Below, piece by piece: positions 62,598 to 64,000 of a stretch of 64,000 nt of DNA. This stretch comes from Flavobacterium soyae (GTDB taxonomy: Bacteria; Bacteroidota; Bacteroidia; Flavobacteriales; Flavobacteriaceae). The translations under genes were made by a program, and so were the position numbers. The stretch lies in contig NZ_JAJQXA010000004.1 in assembly GCF_021245985.1 (NCBI RefSeq), positions 62,001 through 126,000 of the forward strand, read 5' to 3'. Numbering within the stretch: position 1 is the stretch's first letter; each line of letters begins with the position of its first letter. The notes beneath the pieces are model-generated. The model searched no databases, was not told the DNA's origin, and saw only the letters and a list, made by a program, of their open reading frames with translations.

Positions 62598-64000
62598 TTA
62601 TTTGATGTTGAAAATCTGCTCTAAAATCTTAATTGTGATCAAATAAGTTGGTTTTACACCTGTTGTTCCCAATCCGCCTGAGGCTAATGTACTTCCTGTT
62701 TCTAATGGATTATCTGATGCATAATAAGCATATCGAACTTTAATATCGTGCGGCACGCTTTTTCTAATTTTTGAAGCCGACTGAATCGCTTTTTGATAAT
62801 ATGAACCTTCCATTTCAAGACCAATTACTCCCCATGTTGATTCATGGAAAAATTTCAATAAGTCTCTATTTTGCAGTGACGTTCCTAAAACGGTAACCAT
62901 TGCGCCTTCATAAACGTCAATGTCATTTCCCTCGAACATTGCTCCTGTTAATTCATTTTCGAAGAAATAATTATCTGCTGTTCCCTCATTTATATGTGCC
63001 GAAGGAATCATGATATCGCCTTTTCCGCCTTCCAAAATTCCGGCTTTACCCATAATCGAAACTGATTTTACGTTTAGTAACGTTTCTTTTTTAAATGGTT
63101 TTAAAAGTTCGTCGATTGTTTCATAAGCCTGTTCTCCAAAAGCATAATCCATAACTATAATAACTGGATTTTCTTCTTCTGATTTTGTTTTTGGAAATGC
63201 GGTTTTAGACCAGTCAATTTTGACCGTATCAAAAATTTGAACGTCGATGTTTGTTCCTGAAGTGTCCGGCAAAGAAATCATTCCGTTTTTTAACGCCAGT
63301 TCTTCAACCTGGCTTCTAATTTCTTTTGATCCCGAATTGCTCAGTTCTTCATAAATAAAGAAATCTGTTTTTCCTTTAAATTTTGATGTTAATAAAGGTG
63401 TTGCAAAAATCGAATTCATCACACTGTGCATATTCGCACTTATTACGTGAATTGGACGTTTTAAAAGATCGTTTGCTTTTAGAACTTCTTTGATGTTTGT
63501 TGCCCAGATTTCTCCGTGAATATGATGTCCAAGACGTTCACGTAAAACCGGACTAAAAGTTATCGTTCTTTTGTTGTTTTCTACAATTTCTTCGATCGCT
63601 AATTTTCCTAACCAATAGATAACATGCAGGAAACGATCTGGAGCATTTTCTGAACCAAAGGCATCATAGATATCTAAAACTTCTTCAAAAGTTCTGGCCA
63701 AAATATTAGCAACGTGTGAAATCGCTTTTTCTTTTTCAATCTGCGAAAGCTTTTTTGTCTGCGTAACGGCTTGTTCTAATTTTAACCAGTCTCTCGAAAC
63801 TTCTCCTCCGTCGTCAATTAAAACTCTGTTTTTAATTTTGTGAGATTCGATGAAAATAAAAGTCAAATGCGTTAGAATATCATAAATGTCCGAACGTCCA
63901 CGTGTAATTTCAACATTCATTTGTTCTTCGTCGATTCTGTAGCAGTTTCTTCTTCTTTTTGGAGGAACAATTGGCTGGAAATGAGATTTAGAATATCCTT
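62598..64000 (-). CDS. DUF6909-like protein with nucleoside-phosphorylase-like motifs, 5' end outside window
   Basis: At least 440 aa from Met at 63920, but the frame stays open without a stop to the window edge (reading upstream as PPKRRRNCYRIDEEQ before that Met), so the true start probably lies outside. Residues 270-420 counted from the Met resemble the phosphorylase superfamily: SIMGKAGILEGGKGDIMIPS, a VTVLGTSLQN segment and WGVIGLEMEGSYY, where EMEG is the ribose-binding motif of nucleoside phosphorylases. The N-terminal part is helical and unassigned. I recall the family as DUF6909 in flavobacteria; the enzyme link is my inference. It precedes the Wzz-like gene. Confidence 0.72.
   Translation of the reverse strand, partial: GYSKSHFQPIVPPKRRRNCYRIDEEQMNVEITRGRSDIYDILTHLTFIFIESHKIKNRVLIDDGGEVSRDWLKLEQAVTQTKKLSQIEKEKAISHVANILARTFEEVLDIYDAFGSENAPDRFLHVIYWLGKLAIEEIVENNKRTITFSPVLRERLGHHIHGEIWATNIKEVLKANDLLKRPIHVISANMHSVMNSIFATPLLTSKFKGKTDFFIYEELSNSGSKEIRSQVEELALKNGMISLPDTSGTNIDVQIFDTVKIDWSKTAFPKTKSEEENPVIIVMDYAFGEQAYETIDELLKPFKKETLLNVKSVSIMGKAGILEGGKGDIMIPSAHINEGTADNYFFENELTGAMFEGNDIDVYEGAMVTVLGTSLQNRDLLKFFHESTWGVIGLEMEGSYYQKAIQSASKIRKSVPHDIKVRYAYYASDNPLETGSTLASGGLGTTGVKPTYLITIKILEQIFNIK

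Overview
This window looks like chromosome of a Flavobacterium close to F. johnsoniae. It is AT-rich, and Bacteroidetes-type -7 promoter elements (TAnnTTTG) sit just upstream of many start codons, with no obvious Shine-Dalgarno sequences. It carries a SprE/PorW-type gliding and type IX secretion lipoprotein, an ATP synthase operon without beta and epsilon, and a flexirubin/aryl-polyene-type pigment cluster. The order pigment cluster - dusB - rbfA - atp operon - sprE agrees with what I remember of F. johnsoniae; I could not check this.

Region 1 (1-15781, + strand) is the distal part of a pigment cluster. It holds a ketosynthase and a chain-length-factor-like partner, a NodB deacetylase, a LolA-like carrier, a lipoprotein, two tandem outer-membrane barrels, a FabZ-like dehydratase, a GT2-DUF2062 fusion, a three-domain MMPL/acyltransferase/methyltransferase-like protein, a CrtI-like oxidoreductase, a C45-type hydrolase lipoprotein and an adenylate-forming ligase. 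Together they would build, dehydrate, oxidise, esterify and export an aryl polyene to the outer membrane. A nested inverted repeat of 232 bp splits the run at 7375-7606.

Region 2 (15782-28600) is housekeeping: dusB (+), a YefM/YoeB toxin-antitoxin pair, a MATE pump, rbfA with a LolC/E-like permease, a CBS protein (+), and a minus-strand operon running flippase - dut - sugar nucleotidyltransferase - TPR protein - DUF4292 lipoprotein - EnvC-like activator. Between this operon's GNAT neighbour and atpG lies a 589-base gap holding six iterated 44-nt stem-loop-like units. They have their own + strand promoter match and a long terminal hairpin, which makes a candidate undescribed non-coding RNA.

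Region 3 (29152-47423) carries atpG-A-H-F-E-B, two small membrane proteins, a bactofilin and sprE (all minus). It continues with an ABC exporter plus DUF5687 membrane partner, a PaaE-like 2Fe-2S reductase (+), GT9 and DUF4254, then the interleaved upp / DUF6427 / DUF6341 / purD block.

Region 4 (47532-64000) starts with a CapK-like adenylate enzyme and an ORF6N-domain DNA-binding protein whose 3' flank carries four palindromes resembling a palindrome inside its own coding sequence. It continues with a Wzx/Wzy-type extracellular polysaccharide cluster on the minus strand: Wzz-like protein, flippase, methyltransferase, four glycosyltransferases, two polymerase/ligase-like proteins, UDP-xylose synthase and the initiating polyprenyl-phosphate sugar transferase, interrupted by a tail-fibre-like secreted protein. 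At the right edge an open frame with nucleoside-phosphorylase-like motifs runs off the window. No tRNA, rRNA, transposase or CRISPR array was recognised.
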